DNA of 32,298 bases from contig JAGOVY010000008.1 of assembly GCA_018060515.1 (NCBI GenBank), positions 1 through 32,298 of the forward strand. Reading direction: 5' to 3'. This document shows, piece after piece, positions 17,182-24,471 of the stretch. How positions within the stretch are numbered: the stretch's first letter is position 1; the number at the start of each line of letters is the position of its first letter. Below the pieces are notes generated by a model. It did no database searches and was not told the origin of the DNA. It worked only from the letters and a program-made list of their open reading frames with translations. The DNA is from Anaerolineaceae bacterium (GTDB lineage: Bacteria; Chloroflexota; Anaerolineae; Anaerolineales; Anaerolineaceae). The translations under genes and the position numbers were made by a program.

Positions 17182-18102
17182 CTATGGTGTAAAGTTAATC
17201 GTTTTTGTGAATGATGTGCCGGTATTCCCGTCGGCCGAAAACATGGTAATTGTGGCGGTGAAGCTGTGACCAGATGGATTGTAATTGAGTTCTCCAGGAT
17301 TGACAAGCGCAACCCGCGAGTACTCACCTGGAGTCAGGTCGCTTTGTTTATTTGCTGTATCAACCGCGCAGCCATCCGTGCCAAAGAAGTAATTATTCGT
17401 GTGAGTAGGTGAGGTTGCGGTTGTGTTGTCCACCAAGGTCACTCTAATGGATTCCCAGGTGGTGCTGCCAGTATTCACAAGATAAAGCTGAATACCGTAT
17501 TGTGTTATACATATCTGGGTATCCAGGTATTTCGCTGAAATGTCAGCCGGGGCTTTGGTGGGGGTCAGGGTGATTTTGGGAGTTGGTGTGGGCTGAGGAG
17601 TGAAGATAGGCAAAATGGACGTGTCACCAGAAATAGTAGAATAACGGCTCCAAAGCCAGCAGAACTCACTGTTAGGTGTCGGGTTCTTGATGTAGAAGTA
17701 CTCATTGATTGTACTGCGGCCGACTGCTTCAACCTGCAGTCCTTCATTGATCAATCCGCGGAACTCAAAAACGCTGCCAGGGCCTGAACGGCAATTGGTG
17801 GCTTGGTTAACTGTCAGCCAAACTCCTCCGCGGGTGGGGGTGTATTGCGGCGCCAGAGTTAAAGTAGGGGTGGGGGTGTAAGGTTCAGGGGTTGGTATAT
17901 CAGCGGTAGCAGTGGCTGCGAGGGTTGGAGTCACTGCGGCGGCAGTTTGGCTGGCGGCAAACTGGGTTTGTGCCACGCCAAGCGCGATGGCGGTTTGTTC
18001 GATTGATTCAGCTTGAGCCCCGCCTCCAAGTGGAAGATTGCACCCTGCCAGTGTGACACCAATAATCAGAATAATTGTGAGCAGAGGGAAAGCCCTTTTC
18101 AT
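17182..18102 (-). CDS. Secreted lipoprotein with SH3-like and Ig-like domains (paralogue A)
   Basis: 306 residues; lipobox LAGC at Cys21 after MKRAFPLLTIILIIGVT. Residues about 30-55 form a helix with EQTAIALGVAQTQFAASQTA, almost identical in the gene at 19679. After a Thr/Pro tract comes an SH3-like domain (about 93-165) with NCRSGPGSVFEFRGLI, YFYIKNP and FCWLWSRYSTISGDTS. A second TP linker leads to an Ig-like C-terminal domain with LVNTGSTTWESIRVTL and ending TKTINFTP. Ribosome site AAGGAGA is 8 bases before ATG. It shares an upstream element with its paralogue. It heads a two-gene unit and probably sits on the outer face of the membrane. Ligand unknown. Confidence 0.85.
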   Translation of the reverse strand: MKRAFPLLTIILIIGVTLAGCNLPLGGGAQAESIEQTAIALGVAQTQFAASQTAAAVTPTLAATATADIPTPEPYTPTPTLTLAPQYTPTRGGVWLTVNQATNCRSGPGSVFEFRGLINEGLQVEAVGRSTINEYFYIKNPTPNSEFCWLWSRYSTISGDTSILPIFTPQPTPTPKITLTPTKAPADISAKYLDTQICITQYGIQLYLVNTGSTTWESIRVTLVDNTTATSPTHTNNYFFGTDGCAVDTANKQSDLTPGEYSRVALVNPGELNYNPSGHSFTATITMFSADGNTGTSFTKTINFTP

Positions 18103-18135
18103 TTCATCTCTCCTTAATTCATGAGCTTATGAGCC

Positions 18136-18167
18136 ATTATAAAAACCATTAATTTAATAATAACCAT
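18136..18167 (-). promoter_or_regulatory. Promoter and conserved upstream element of lipoprotein paralogue A
   Basis: TATAAT (minus, 18141-18136) lies 33 bases before the ATG. ATGGTTATTATT (minus, 18167-18156) overlaps the -35 region and begins exactly 54 bases upstream of the start codon, as in the paralogue at 20332. Confidence 0.5.
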
Positions 18168-18223
18168 AAAAATATCAAAAATCAATTGCAATTTTAAAGG
18201 TGTGTACTTAACAGTACTCTGGG

Positions 18224-18252
18224 TTGAAGGGTTGGTTGGTGTAACATATTTT
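18224..18252 (+). promoter_or_regulatory. Possible promoter of the symporter gene
   Basis: TTGAAG (18224-18229) and TATTTT (18247-18252) are 17 bases apart, about 80 bases before the ATG at 18333. Match quality is moderate. Confidence 0.35.
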
Positions 18253-18332
18253 CAATAAAACGCAGAACCTTAACAAAAGCGGTGAGTCAGAAGTATCCTT
18301 AAGGTTACCAAAACCAGAAAAGAAAACTCAAT

Positions 18333-19556
18333 ATGACCATGATTATCTCGCTCTCGATGGTCTTGGGAGTAGCGTTTGGGTTGATTACGGGAAGAAACTT
18401 CCCGCTGATAGAAATGCTCGGCCAATTATTCTTGCGGCTAATTCAGATGTCCATCATCCTACTTGTGACTGGGCAGATTATTGAAGCTATTGGCGGAATC
18501 AAACCAAGCGAAACCGGAAAAATAGGCATTAAAACTGTGATTATTTTTACGCTATCCACCTTTTTAGCTGCTATTTTCGGTGTGCTAATGGCTTCTCTCT
18601 TTAAGCCTGGCGTTGGTGTTTCTTTAGATTACATACAGCCAGGAGCGGAGGTGACTGCCGTTAAAGCCAACACCATCGCCGACACCTTGCTAGGATTCTT
18701 CCCGACTAACATCATGCAGTCTATGTCAAACGGGGTTATTGTCCAGGTGATTGTGTTTGCTATCTTTTTTGGTTTAGCGCTAAGTTATCTTAATCAAGAT
18801 GGAAAGTCAATCCTCTATAACACGTTAGTGGATTTTAACAAGGTTATCATGCGAATTATTCACATGGTAATGTATTTTGCACCTGTAGGGGTTTTTGCTC
18901 TGGTGGCTTCATCGATTGGCAAGTTTGGTATTGAAGTAATCATTCCACTGGCAAAGTATCTTGGGGTTTATGGGCTGGGTACGCTGATATTCCTACTGGC
19001 ATGGGTAGCGGTGGTTTCTATTTACACACGTATAAGCCCAGTGGCAATTGTTAAACGGGTCTCTCGAATGTCACTGGTAGCATTAGCCACCACATCATCT
19101 GCGGTGACTTTGCCTATCGAAATGGAAGATGCCGAACACAAGCTTGGAGTTACAAAAGAAGTCAACAAAATCGTGTTGCCATTGGGCGTAAGCCTAAATA
19201 GCAACGGTGCGGCTATGCATATGGCCATCACGATTATCACCATTGCCCAATTGTATGGTGTAATCTATGGTTTCAGCGATCTGGTTTATATTGTTACTTT
19301 ATCCGCTTTTGCATCACTAGCCAACGCGGTGGTTCCTGGTGCAGGGTTGGTTTCGCTTTCAATCGTTGTTCCTCAAATGGGCTTACCGCTGGAGTCCATT
19401 GCACTGTTCGCTGGTGTTGAGTGGTTCGTGGGCATGTTACGCACCATCCTCAATGTTTTAGCCGATACTTTCACCTCGATGCTTGTGGCAAAAAGTGAAA
19501 ACAAACTGAATCATGCTGTGTATGAAAAGAATTATCAATACACAGCCAGTAACTAA
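18333..19556 (+). CDS. Dicarboxylate/amino acid:cation symporter (DAACS, GltP-like) with altered substrate and sodium residues
   Basis: 407 residues, normal for the family, with eight helices and two re-entrant loops. HP1 reads TTSSAVTLP (residues 253-261). Compared from memory with the archaeal homologue GltPh: the NMDGT motif is NSNGA (289-293), losing Met311 and Asp312 equivalents. In helix 8 GVEWFVGMLRTILNVLAD keeps Arg (370), Asn (374) and Asp (378) but has Gly at the Asp394 position that holds the substrate amino group. That fits a dicarboxylate rather than an amino acid, and sodium coupling may differ. The gene looks more A+T-rich than its neighbours and sits between lipoprotein paralogues, suggesting later insertion. 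Ribosome site weak; ATG 18339 is an alternative start. Confidence 0.88.
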   Translation: MTMIISLSMVLGVAFGLITGRNFPLIEMLGQLFLRLIQMSIILLVTGQIIEAIGGIKPSETGKIGIKTVIIFTLSTFLAAIFGVLMASLFKPGVGVSLDYIQPGAEVTAVKANTIADTLLGFFPTNIMQSMSNGVIVQVIVFAIFFGLALSYLNQDGKSILYNTLVDFNKVIMRIIHMVMYFAPVGVFALVASSIGKFGIEVIIPLAKYLGVYGLGTLIFLLAWVAVVSIYTRISPVAIVKRVSRMSLVALATTSSAVTLPIEMEDAEHKLGVTKEVNKIVLPLGVSLNSNGAAMHMAITIITIAQLYGVIYGFSDLVYIVTLSAFASLANAVVPGAGLVSLSIVVPQMGLPLESIALFAGVEWFVGMLRTILNVLADTFTSMLVAKSENKLNHAVYEKNYQYTASN

Positions 19557-19628
19557 AAGTAGCCATCGCTCAGGAAGAAAGGTTTACAAAATATAATTCC
19601 TGAAAAAATTACTGTAGTGACACTTCTA

Positions 19629-19653
19629 GAGCAGCGGACTCCTCCCGCTGCTC
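19629..19653. terminator. G+C-rich hairpin between convergent genes
   Basis: GAGCAGCGG (19629-19637) and CCGCTGCTC (19645-19653) form a 9-bp stem with a 7-base loop. The T-tract is poor on both strands. It lies 26 bases beyond the stop of the lipoprotein gene at 19679 and shares its core with the hairpin at 20573. Confidence 0.5.
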
Positions 19654-19678
19654 ATTCGTCACATAATCATTAACAAGG

Positions 19679-20332
19679 TCAAGGGCCGGGTAAAGGCGCA
19701 AGGGTAAAGATGATAAACGTGCGACATTTGCACTGATCTTTATCCCAAAAGAAAAATGAAGGGCAGCCAGCCGCTGGAGGTTGGCAGACTTCGGTTGGGA
19801 CAGGGGTATTGGTGGGGGTAGGCTGCGGGGTGAGGACAGTCAGGGTGGAGGTATCACCAGTAATTGTAGAATAGCGGCTCCAGAGCCAGCAGAAACCACC
19901 GTAAGAGGTCGGGTTCTTGATGTAGTAATACTCGTTGAGGGTGGTACGTGCGATTGCTTCGACCTGCTGTCCTTCTAAAATCAAACCGCGAAACTCGAAC
20001 ACGCTGCCGGGGCCTGAGCGGCAGTTGGTGTTTTCGACAACCGTCAACCATACGCCATCAAGGGTGGGGGTGTAAACCGGCGTTACAGTCATTGAAGGCG
20101 TTGGCGTGAATGGATCGAGTGTTGGAATGGCGACGGTGGCACTGGGTTGTAGGGTTGGAGGTATTGCAGCAACGGTTTGGCTGGCGGCAAACTGGGTTTG
20201 TGCCACGCCAAGCGCGATGGCAGTTTGGTCGATCGAGGCTGATTGATTCCCGCCTCCAGACAGAAGGCTGCACCCCGACAGTGAAACAACAATGATAAGG
20301 GTAATCGTGGAAAAAAATAAAGCCCTTTTCAT
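19679..20332 (-). CDS. Secreted SH3-like lipoprotein with a C-terminal four-Cys module (paralogue B)
   Basis: 217 residues; lipobox LSGC at Cys21. The N-terminal three quarters parallel the lipoprotein at 17182: QTAIALGVAQTQFAASQT, NCRSGPGSVFEFRGLI, YYYIKNP and FCWLWSRYSTITGDTS. The Ig-like domain is replaced by a short tail with four cysteines, CQPPAAGC then a Trp-Asp segment and CKCR, ending TLAPLPGP. The same tail pattern closes the lipoprotein at 20616, so this protein looks like a chimera of the two. AAAGGAG lies 8 bases before ATG. A surface role is likely and the ligand is unknown. Confidence 0.85.
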   Translation of the reverse strand: MKRALFFSTITLIIVVSLSGCSLLSGGGNQSASIDQTAIALGVAQTQFAASQTVAAIPPTLQPSATVAIPTLDPFTPTPSMTVTPVYTPTLDGVWLTVVENTNCRSGPGSVFEFRGLILEGQQVEAIARTTLNEYYYIKNPTSYGGFCWLWSRYSTITGDTSTLTVLTPQPTPTNTPVPTEVCQPPAAGCPSFFFWDKDQCKCRTFIIFTLAPLPGP

Positions 20333-20367
20333 TTCACATCTCCTTTAAAAACTTAAGCAAAAGCCCA

Positions 20368-20397
20368 ATAATAGAATTGCAAAATAATAATAACCAT
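20368..20397 (-). promoter_or_regulatory. Promoter and conserved upstream element of lipoprotein paralogue B
   Basis: TATTAT (minus, 20373-20368) is a possible -10, 35 bases before the ATG. ATGGTTATTATT (minus, 20397-20386) begins 54 bases upstream of the start codon, the same spacing as in paralogue A. Confidence 0.45.
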
Positions 20398-20572
20398 TTG
20401 TAAAACCAAAATCAATCACCCATTTCTGGAAAAATGCTCATCGGATAACAGGACTATTGGCTCTACGGGTCATACGGATGTCTCTGTGTACAGCTATTGG
20501 GTCAATTCAGAAAATCTTCACTGAATGATTTATTGAAGCTCATATGCCGAGATTTACATTTGTAAAGAAGAT

Positions 20573-20600
20573 GTGAGCAGCGTTGTCATCCGCTGCTCAC
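20573..20600 (-). terminator. Hairpin downstream of the 20616 lipoprotein gene
   Basis: GTGAGCAGCG (20573-20582) and CGCTGCTCAC (20591-20600) form a perfect 10-bp stem with an 8-base loop, 15 bases past the stop codon. There is no clear T-tract. The core GAGCAGCG/CGCTGCTC matches the hairpin at 19629. Confidence 0.5.
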
Positions 20601-20615
20601 TACTTATGATAAACA

Positions 20616-21737
20616 TCATCCAATCGGAGGAATCGTTGGTAAAGGTGTTAGAATAATCCAAATACGACATCTGCACTCATCTGGATCCCAGTACCAAAGA
20701 AAATTGCAACCACCAGGTGGCGGTTGGCAGCTTTCGGCTGGGGGTGCCTCAGGTGTGGGGGTAGTTTTTGCAGCAGGCGGTGGGGTTTCGCAGAGATTGA
20801 GTAACTGGCTGCTGGGGCTAGCACCGAAGATCCAGCCACAGGTATTGTCCATACTCCAACTCTCCGCATCCACCATAACGTCCACCACTTCTTTATTGTC
20901 GTCATTCAATGGTTTGAGTGAAGTCCATAACCACCAGGCAAAGACCTGGTTGGCGGGCATTAAGTCTTTTTTGAACGCTATCTCAAGCACAGCACTATCC
21001 GATGGGCTGATCCGCTTCCAGACAAGATCAGCATCGTCTCCCACACCGGCGTTGAAGATGAGTGTATCGTAACCGTCTCCCAAGGGTTCACCGGGCCTGA
21101 AAGGTTTTTCTCCGCCAACATCATTGGTGGTATCCTGCCAGACTTGAACCCCATCGGTGCTCCATTCGCTGCCAAAACCGGAGGCGATTACCAGATAATC
21201 TCCGCGTGAATTAAGGTTCGTGTCTAGCTCAAGTGAGACGGTGAGCTCGGGGGGGATACTGCCGCTGGCTGTGTGATGGAGGCGGATGGTGGCATAGTAC
21301 CAGTAATTATCGTGGCCAAAATAGGCGCGGTTGATGTCGAGAGCGGAGATGAAGGAATCGTTGTAAGCTTTGACTGGCCGCTCAATTTTTGAGGTTGCCC
21401 AATTATCGCAGCCCGAACCGACCAAGGTGGTGGCGCCGATGGCGATGCGTTCGCCGGTATTACAATCGCGAATATCTTGAAGATTGTCAATAACGGCGTT
21501 TCCAGGTACAGCCACATGTACAATCTCAACCGGTGTCGGGGTCGGCACTTCAGTTGGGGGTACAGTGACAATCGGAGTATTGGTAGGAAGCGGTGGCGTT
21601 TCGGTGATGACTGGAATCTGTGTTGCGATCTCCTGAACCTCAGACGGTGGAGGTGGGGCGGAGGTAGGTTTTGCTCCGCAAGCGCTGATAAGCGCCAAGA
21701 TAGAAACAACTGTAAATATGAAGACGATCTTTTTCAC
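20616..21737 (-). CDS. Secreted lipoprotein with a large unassigned domain and a C-terminal four-Cys module
   Basis: About 373 residues. The start is the GTG at 21737, 5 bases after GGAGG; it gives a clean signal peptide VKKIVFIFTVVSILALISAC with lipobox Cys20. An in-frame ATG at 21809 overlaps the promoter and is rejected. A Pro/Thr tract (about 21-72) leads to a domain of about 210 residues with alternating beta-type segments (VSLELDTNLNSRGDYLVIAS, YDTLIFNAGVGDDADLVWKR, VFAWWLWTSLKP) and many acidic turns. I do not recognise the fold; sugar-binding or calcium-binding beta-sandwich is a guess. A second linker (TTPTPEAPPAES) leads to the four-Cys tail CQPPPGGC, then CRCR, shared with the lipoprotein at 19679. 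Exposed at the cell surface. Confidence 0.75.
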   Translation of the reverse strand: MKKIVFIFTVVSILALISACGAKPTSAPPPPSEVQEIATQIPVITETPPLPTNTPIVTVPPTEVPTPTPVEIVHVAVPGNAVIDNLQDIRDCNTGERIAIGATTLVGSGCDNWATSKIERPVKAYNDSFISALDINRAYFGHDNYWYYATIRLHHTASGSIPPELTVSLELDTNLNSRGDYLVIASGFGSEWSTDGVQVWQDTTNDVGGEKPFRPGEPLGDGYDTLIFNAGVGDDADLVWKRISPSDSAVLEIAFKKDLMPANQVFAWWLWTSLKPLNDDNKEVVDVMVDAESWSMDNTCGWIFGASPSSQLLNLCETPPPAAKTTPTPEAPPAESCQPPPGGCNFLWYWDPDECRCRIWIILTPLPTIPPIG

Positions 21738-21780
21738 TTTTCCTCCGTGTTCAACATATAAAGTTCTAAAATTAATAATA

Positions 21781-21809
21781 TTTATACGATAATAATTATC
21801 CGAATACAA
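21781..21809 (-). promoter_or_regulatory. Promoter of the 20616 lipoprotein gene
   Basis: On the minus strand TTGTAT (21809-21804) and TATAAA (21786-21781) are 17 bases apart, leaving a leader of about 37 nt to the GTG. The nearby AATAATTA (21791-21798) and TAATTATT (21814-21821) form an inverted repeat across it. Confidence 0.6.
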
Positions 21810-22198
21810 TAGGTAATTATTGTTGTTTAGACAGGAGATAAGGGCATCTCTCTCTACAAACCCGTACCTGAGAAGCTGAATGAAAAATTCGTGGAAAATT
21901 GTCCTATATTAAGGCGAAGCTTCTGTCAACGCTGCATAATCCACCCAATAAACCAAATGCAACTTTCAGCCAGTGTTGATTAAAATACAAAACCAGGGAA
22001 AAATTAATTCCACCATGCATTCCCTCACCCCTGATTCAGCACGACAGCAAGGTTCTTTATTTGAGTGGACTGCTGATTGTGGAGGAGTTTTATATAAACC
22101 AAAAAGCAGAATTCAACTTCATACGAATTCTGTAACCATTAACAGATTATCTGGCGAACATCGCTGCGGTTCTTACAGTTGATATTGTGGTACTAAGT
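21810..22198. other. Gene-free stretch
   Basis: Besides the right arm of an A+T-rich inverted repeat (21814-21821), I see nothing firm here. A 69-codon open frame at 21973-22182 has no ribosome site and an unprotein-like composition. No terminator for the MFS gene at 22199 is obvious and no structured RNA is recognisable. Confidence 0.5.
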
Positions 22199-23449
22199 TT
22201 ATCCTGGTTCAGGACTCTCAGGTGCAGGCTGGAAACGCGCCTGGCTGCCGATCTTCAGATGAAGCCCATAATATGCCAGCACGGAAACCAGGCACAACGC
22301 GCCGCCGATATACCACAACAGGTTTGGGTTATAGTGATCGAGGATTACCCCCGCGGCGCTCGGACCGATGGTGGCGGGGATCATCCAGGTCATGCCAAAA
22401 ACGCCCATATATCGCCCACGCATGTCTTCAGGGGCAAAGTTCATCGCCAGTGTTTGTCCGGTGGGCACTACAATCATCTCGCCCACGGTAATAATCATAA
22501 TGGCGAGGACGAATAACCAATATTGCCCGACAAAGCCGAACATGCTGAAACCAAGCATATAAAACAGAGTGCCTAACGCCATCATCTTAAAAGCAGGCTT
22601 CTTTTTTATCCAGCGCGTCATACTGAATTGGAACAGGATCACCACGATGGCACTGCTGGAAAGCAGAAACCCATATCCGGAAGGATCGATACCGTGATTG
22701 TCACGCAAGAAAACCGATAACGAATTGTACATTTGCTGGTAAACGACGCCCATGAGCATGCCGGCCGCCATAAACGCCATAAATGCTGAATTGCGCAGCA
22801 CCTTTAAATAACCTGCAAACGTACCAAGAAAAGTATCGGTTTCCGCATCCTCCTGTTTTTGAGGCATTGTTTCAGGGATGAGCAGGAAAAAGAGCAGCGC
22901 CACCAGACAGCTAACAGCAGCGTCAATGATGAACAATGCCAGGAAGGACTTACCAGCAACAAACCCGCCAATGGTTGGTCCAAAAATCCAGGCGAGGTTG
23001 CCAACCACGCGCAGGATGCCGAACCCCTCCTGGCGCTGATGTTCGGGCAAGAGGTCGCCGATCATGGCGTTGTGTGCCGGCCCCGCAATATCGGAGAGCA
23101 AGCCGATACCGATGGCAAGCGGAATCAGTGCAGCGAATGTGCTTACAAACCCGAGCATCAATGTGCTGAGGGCGCTGAAGACCAAGCCAAAAATAATCAG
23201 CTTGCGGCGCCCAAACTTGTCGGTCAGTGCACCGCCAATCATTTGCCCGAAAAGTCCGGAGATGGAGAATAGCCCGAGAACCAGCCCGGCTTCGGTCATG
23301 CCGACGTTGAACTTCTGGGTGATATATAACGAGAAGAACGGGAAAAGCATCGTGCCGCCGACTCGATCAATGAATGAAACGCCAACGACAATCCAGAAAC
23401 GCCGAGGAAATTCAGCGATGAGGTTTTGAAGGTTTTGTATGGGTTTCAA
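22199..23449 (-). CDS. MFS transporter (DHA1-like)
   Basis: 416 residues with twelve hydrophobic segments. Motif A GGALTDKFGRRKLI follows helix 2, and GPAHNAMIGDLLPEHQRQEG and PTGQTLAMNFAPEDMRGRYM are the conserved cytoplasmic loops of this group of proton-coupled drug or small-molecule exporters. The second half has the central loop PETMPQKQEDAETD. The start is TTG at 23449, 5 bases after GAGG; the first internal ATG would remove the first helix. CATAAT lies 10 bases before this TTG as a possible -10. It is a single gene, divergent from the membrane-anchored protein at 23662. Confidence 0.88.
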   Translation of the reverse strand: MKPIQNLQNLIAEFPRRFWIVVGVSFIDRVGGTMLFPFFSLYITQKFNVGMTEAGLVLGLFSISGLFGQMIGGALTDKFGRRKLIIFGLVFSALSTLMLGFVSTFAALIPLAIGIGLLSDIAGPAHNAMIGDLLPEHQRQEGFGILRVVGNLAWIFGPTIGGFVAGKSFLALFIIDAAVSCLVALLFFLLIPETMPQKQEDAETDTFLGTFAGYLKVLRNSAFMAFMAAGMLMGVVYQQMYNSLSVFLRDNHGIDPSGYGFLLSSSAIVVILFQFSMTRWIKKKPAFKMMALGTLFYMLGFSMFGFVGQYWLFVLAIMIITVGEMIVVPTGQTLAMNFAPEDMRGRYMGVFGMTWMIPATIGPSAAGVILDHYNPNLLWYIGGALCLVSVLAYYGLHLKIGSQARFQPAPESPEPG

Positions 23450-23589
23450 CTCAGCCTCAATTATGGGTTTTGCGGATATGGTGGCATTTCGTGTTCTTTG
23501 ATTCGAAACAAGGGACCATGATTCTATCCTTCAGCGCGAAAAACATTGCCAATTATAACCGTATCGCAGGCAAGGCGCAGACAAAATTA

Positions 23590-23617
23590 TTGAAGTGAGC
23601 CATGAAAATGCTATACT
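23590..23617 (+). promoter_or_regulatory. Promoter of the 23662 gene
   Basis: TTGAAG (23590-23595) and TATACT (23612-23617) are 16 bases apart, with TG one base before the -10 (extended -10). An open frame from 23602 overlaps this promoter, so translation must begin later. Confidence 0.65.
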
Positions 23618-23661
23618 CATCTTGTCAATCGTATCCGCATGGCAGACATTTGGAGGGAACC

Positions 23662-24342
23662 ATGGAAAACCTGCTCACCTCAGTCATCATTATCTTCTTT
23701 ACCGTGGCGGTTGCCGCATTAATTTTCATCATTGTCGGAAAGAAGAAAAGGGAAAAGAAGGTCGCCATCCTGCAGCTGGCGCAGCAAAATGGTTGGAGGT
23801 ACGAGGAAATAATCCGAGAGCAGCAAGAGGGTTACATTCTTCACGGAGAGGGTTGGACGCTTGAAGCGTTAACCTCATCTTCAGCGAGCACCAGTGAGGC
23901 TGGTTCCTCTCCGCTGACTCATAAAAACAAGTGGTACACAGATGTTGTCACCTTGCAAGATGGAATGGTGATGATTGGCAAGAAACTGCCTCAGGTGCCG
24001 TTTGGCGGAATTAGTGAGATGGTCATGCAAAAAGCACTGCGCCTGATGCTTGGCAGCCAAGGCGAAGCGGCAATGGGTTTGCAAGAGGTTCAGGCAGGCA
24101 GAAGCGCCTTCAGAGAACGGTACTCCGTTTGGGCAACCAGCGCCGAAGCCGCTGAGAAAACCCTGACCTATGAACTGGAAAACGCGCTGATCAAATGGCA
24201 AGGGAAGGCGCTTCCCTTGCTGAAGTTCTCCGGCGACGGGGTGGAAATCTCCACCCGTGAGTTTCGCCTGGAGAATGTTGAGGATGTAGAAGCGTTGGTA
24301 AATTTGGGCAAGGTGGTTTTGGCTTATACTGAAAAAAACTAA
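23662..24342 (+). CDS. Membrane-anchored protein of unknown function
   Basis: 226 residues from the ATG at 23662, which follows GGAGG by 4 bases; an earlier in-frame ATG at 23602 lies inside the promoter. One N-terminal membrane helix (about 3-24) ends in the basic stop-transfer KKKREKK, so the bulk should be cytosolic. Then comes LAQQNGWRYEEI, an EGYILHGEGW segment, VVTLQDGMVMIGKKLPQ, a glycine/methionine-rich helix, and a C-terminal alpha/beta part (GVEISTREFRLENVEDVEAL) of the kind seen in conserved membrane proteins that begin with a helix and a 'NGW.YE' motif. I do not recognise the family with confidence and assign no function. Confidence 0.75.
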   Translation: MENLLTSVIIIFFTVAVAALIFIIVGKKKREKKVAILQLAQQNGWRYEEIIREQQEGYILHGEGWTLEALTSSSASTSEAGSSPLTHKNKWYTDVVTLQDGMVMIGKKLPQVPFGGISEMVMQKALRLMLGSQGEAAMGLQEVQAGRSAFRERYSVWATSAEAAEKTLTYELENALIKWQGKALPLLKFSGDGVEISTREFRLENVEDVEALVNLGKVVLAYTEKN

Positions 24343-24379
24343 ACCAGCCATTACTCAATAGATGGGCTGGTTTAGTTTT
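24335..24379. terminator. Bidirectional terminator overlapping a stop codon
   Basis: AAAACTAAACCAGCC (24335-24349) and GGCTGGTTTAGTTTT (24365-24379) form a perfect 15-bp stem with a 15-base loop. The first arm contains the stop codon of the 23662 gene. On the minus strand the stem is followed by a T7 run, so it may also end the cyclophilin transcript. Confidence 0.9.
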
Positions 24380-24471
24380 CATTATTCCTGGTTCAGTCAA
24401 TAACGAGCATACATGAAGAAAAAATGACTGAACAATCGGTACGTATTCTTATCTAAACAAAGAAAAGCAGT

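Noticed and set aside
21738-21809. Upstream ATG for the 20616 lipoprotein
   Set aside because: The promoter and ribosome site lie within this extension and the signal peptide begins at the GTG at 21737.
24392-24432. Inverted repeat TTCAGTCA/TGACTGAA after the cyclophilin gene
   Set aside because: The 25-base loop makes it a poor terminator, and the much stronger stem at 24335-24379 can serve both genes.
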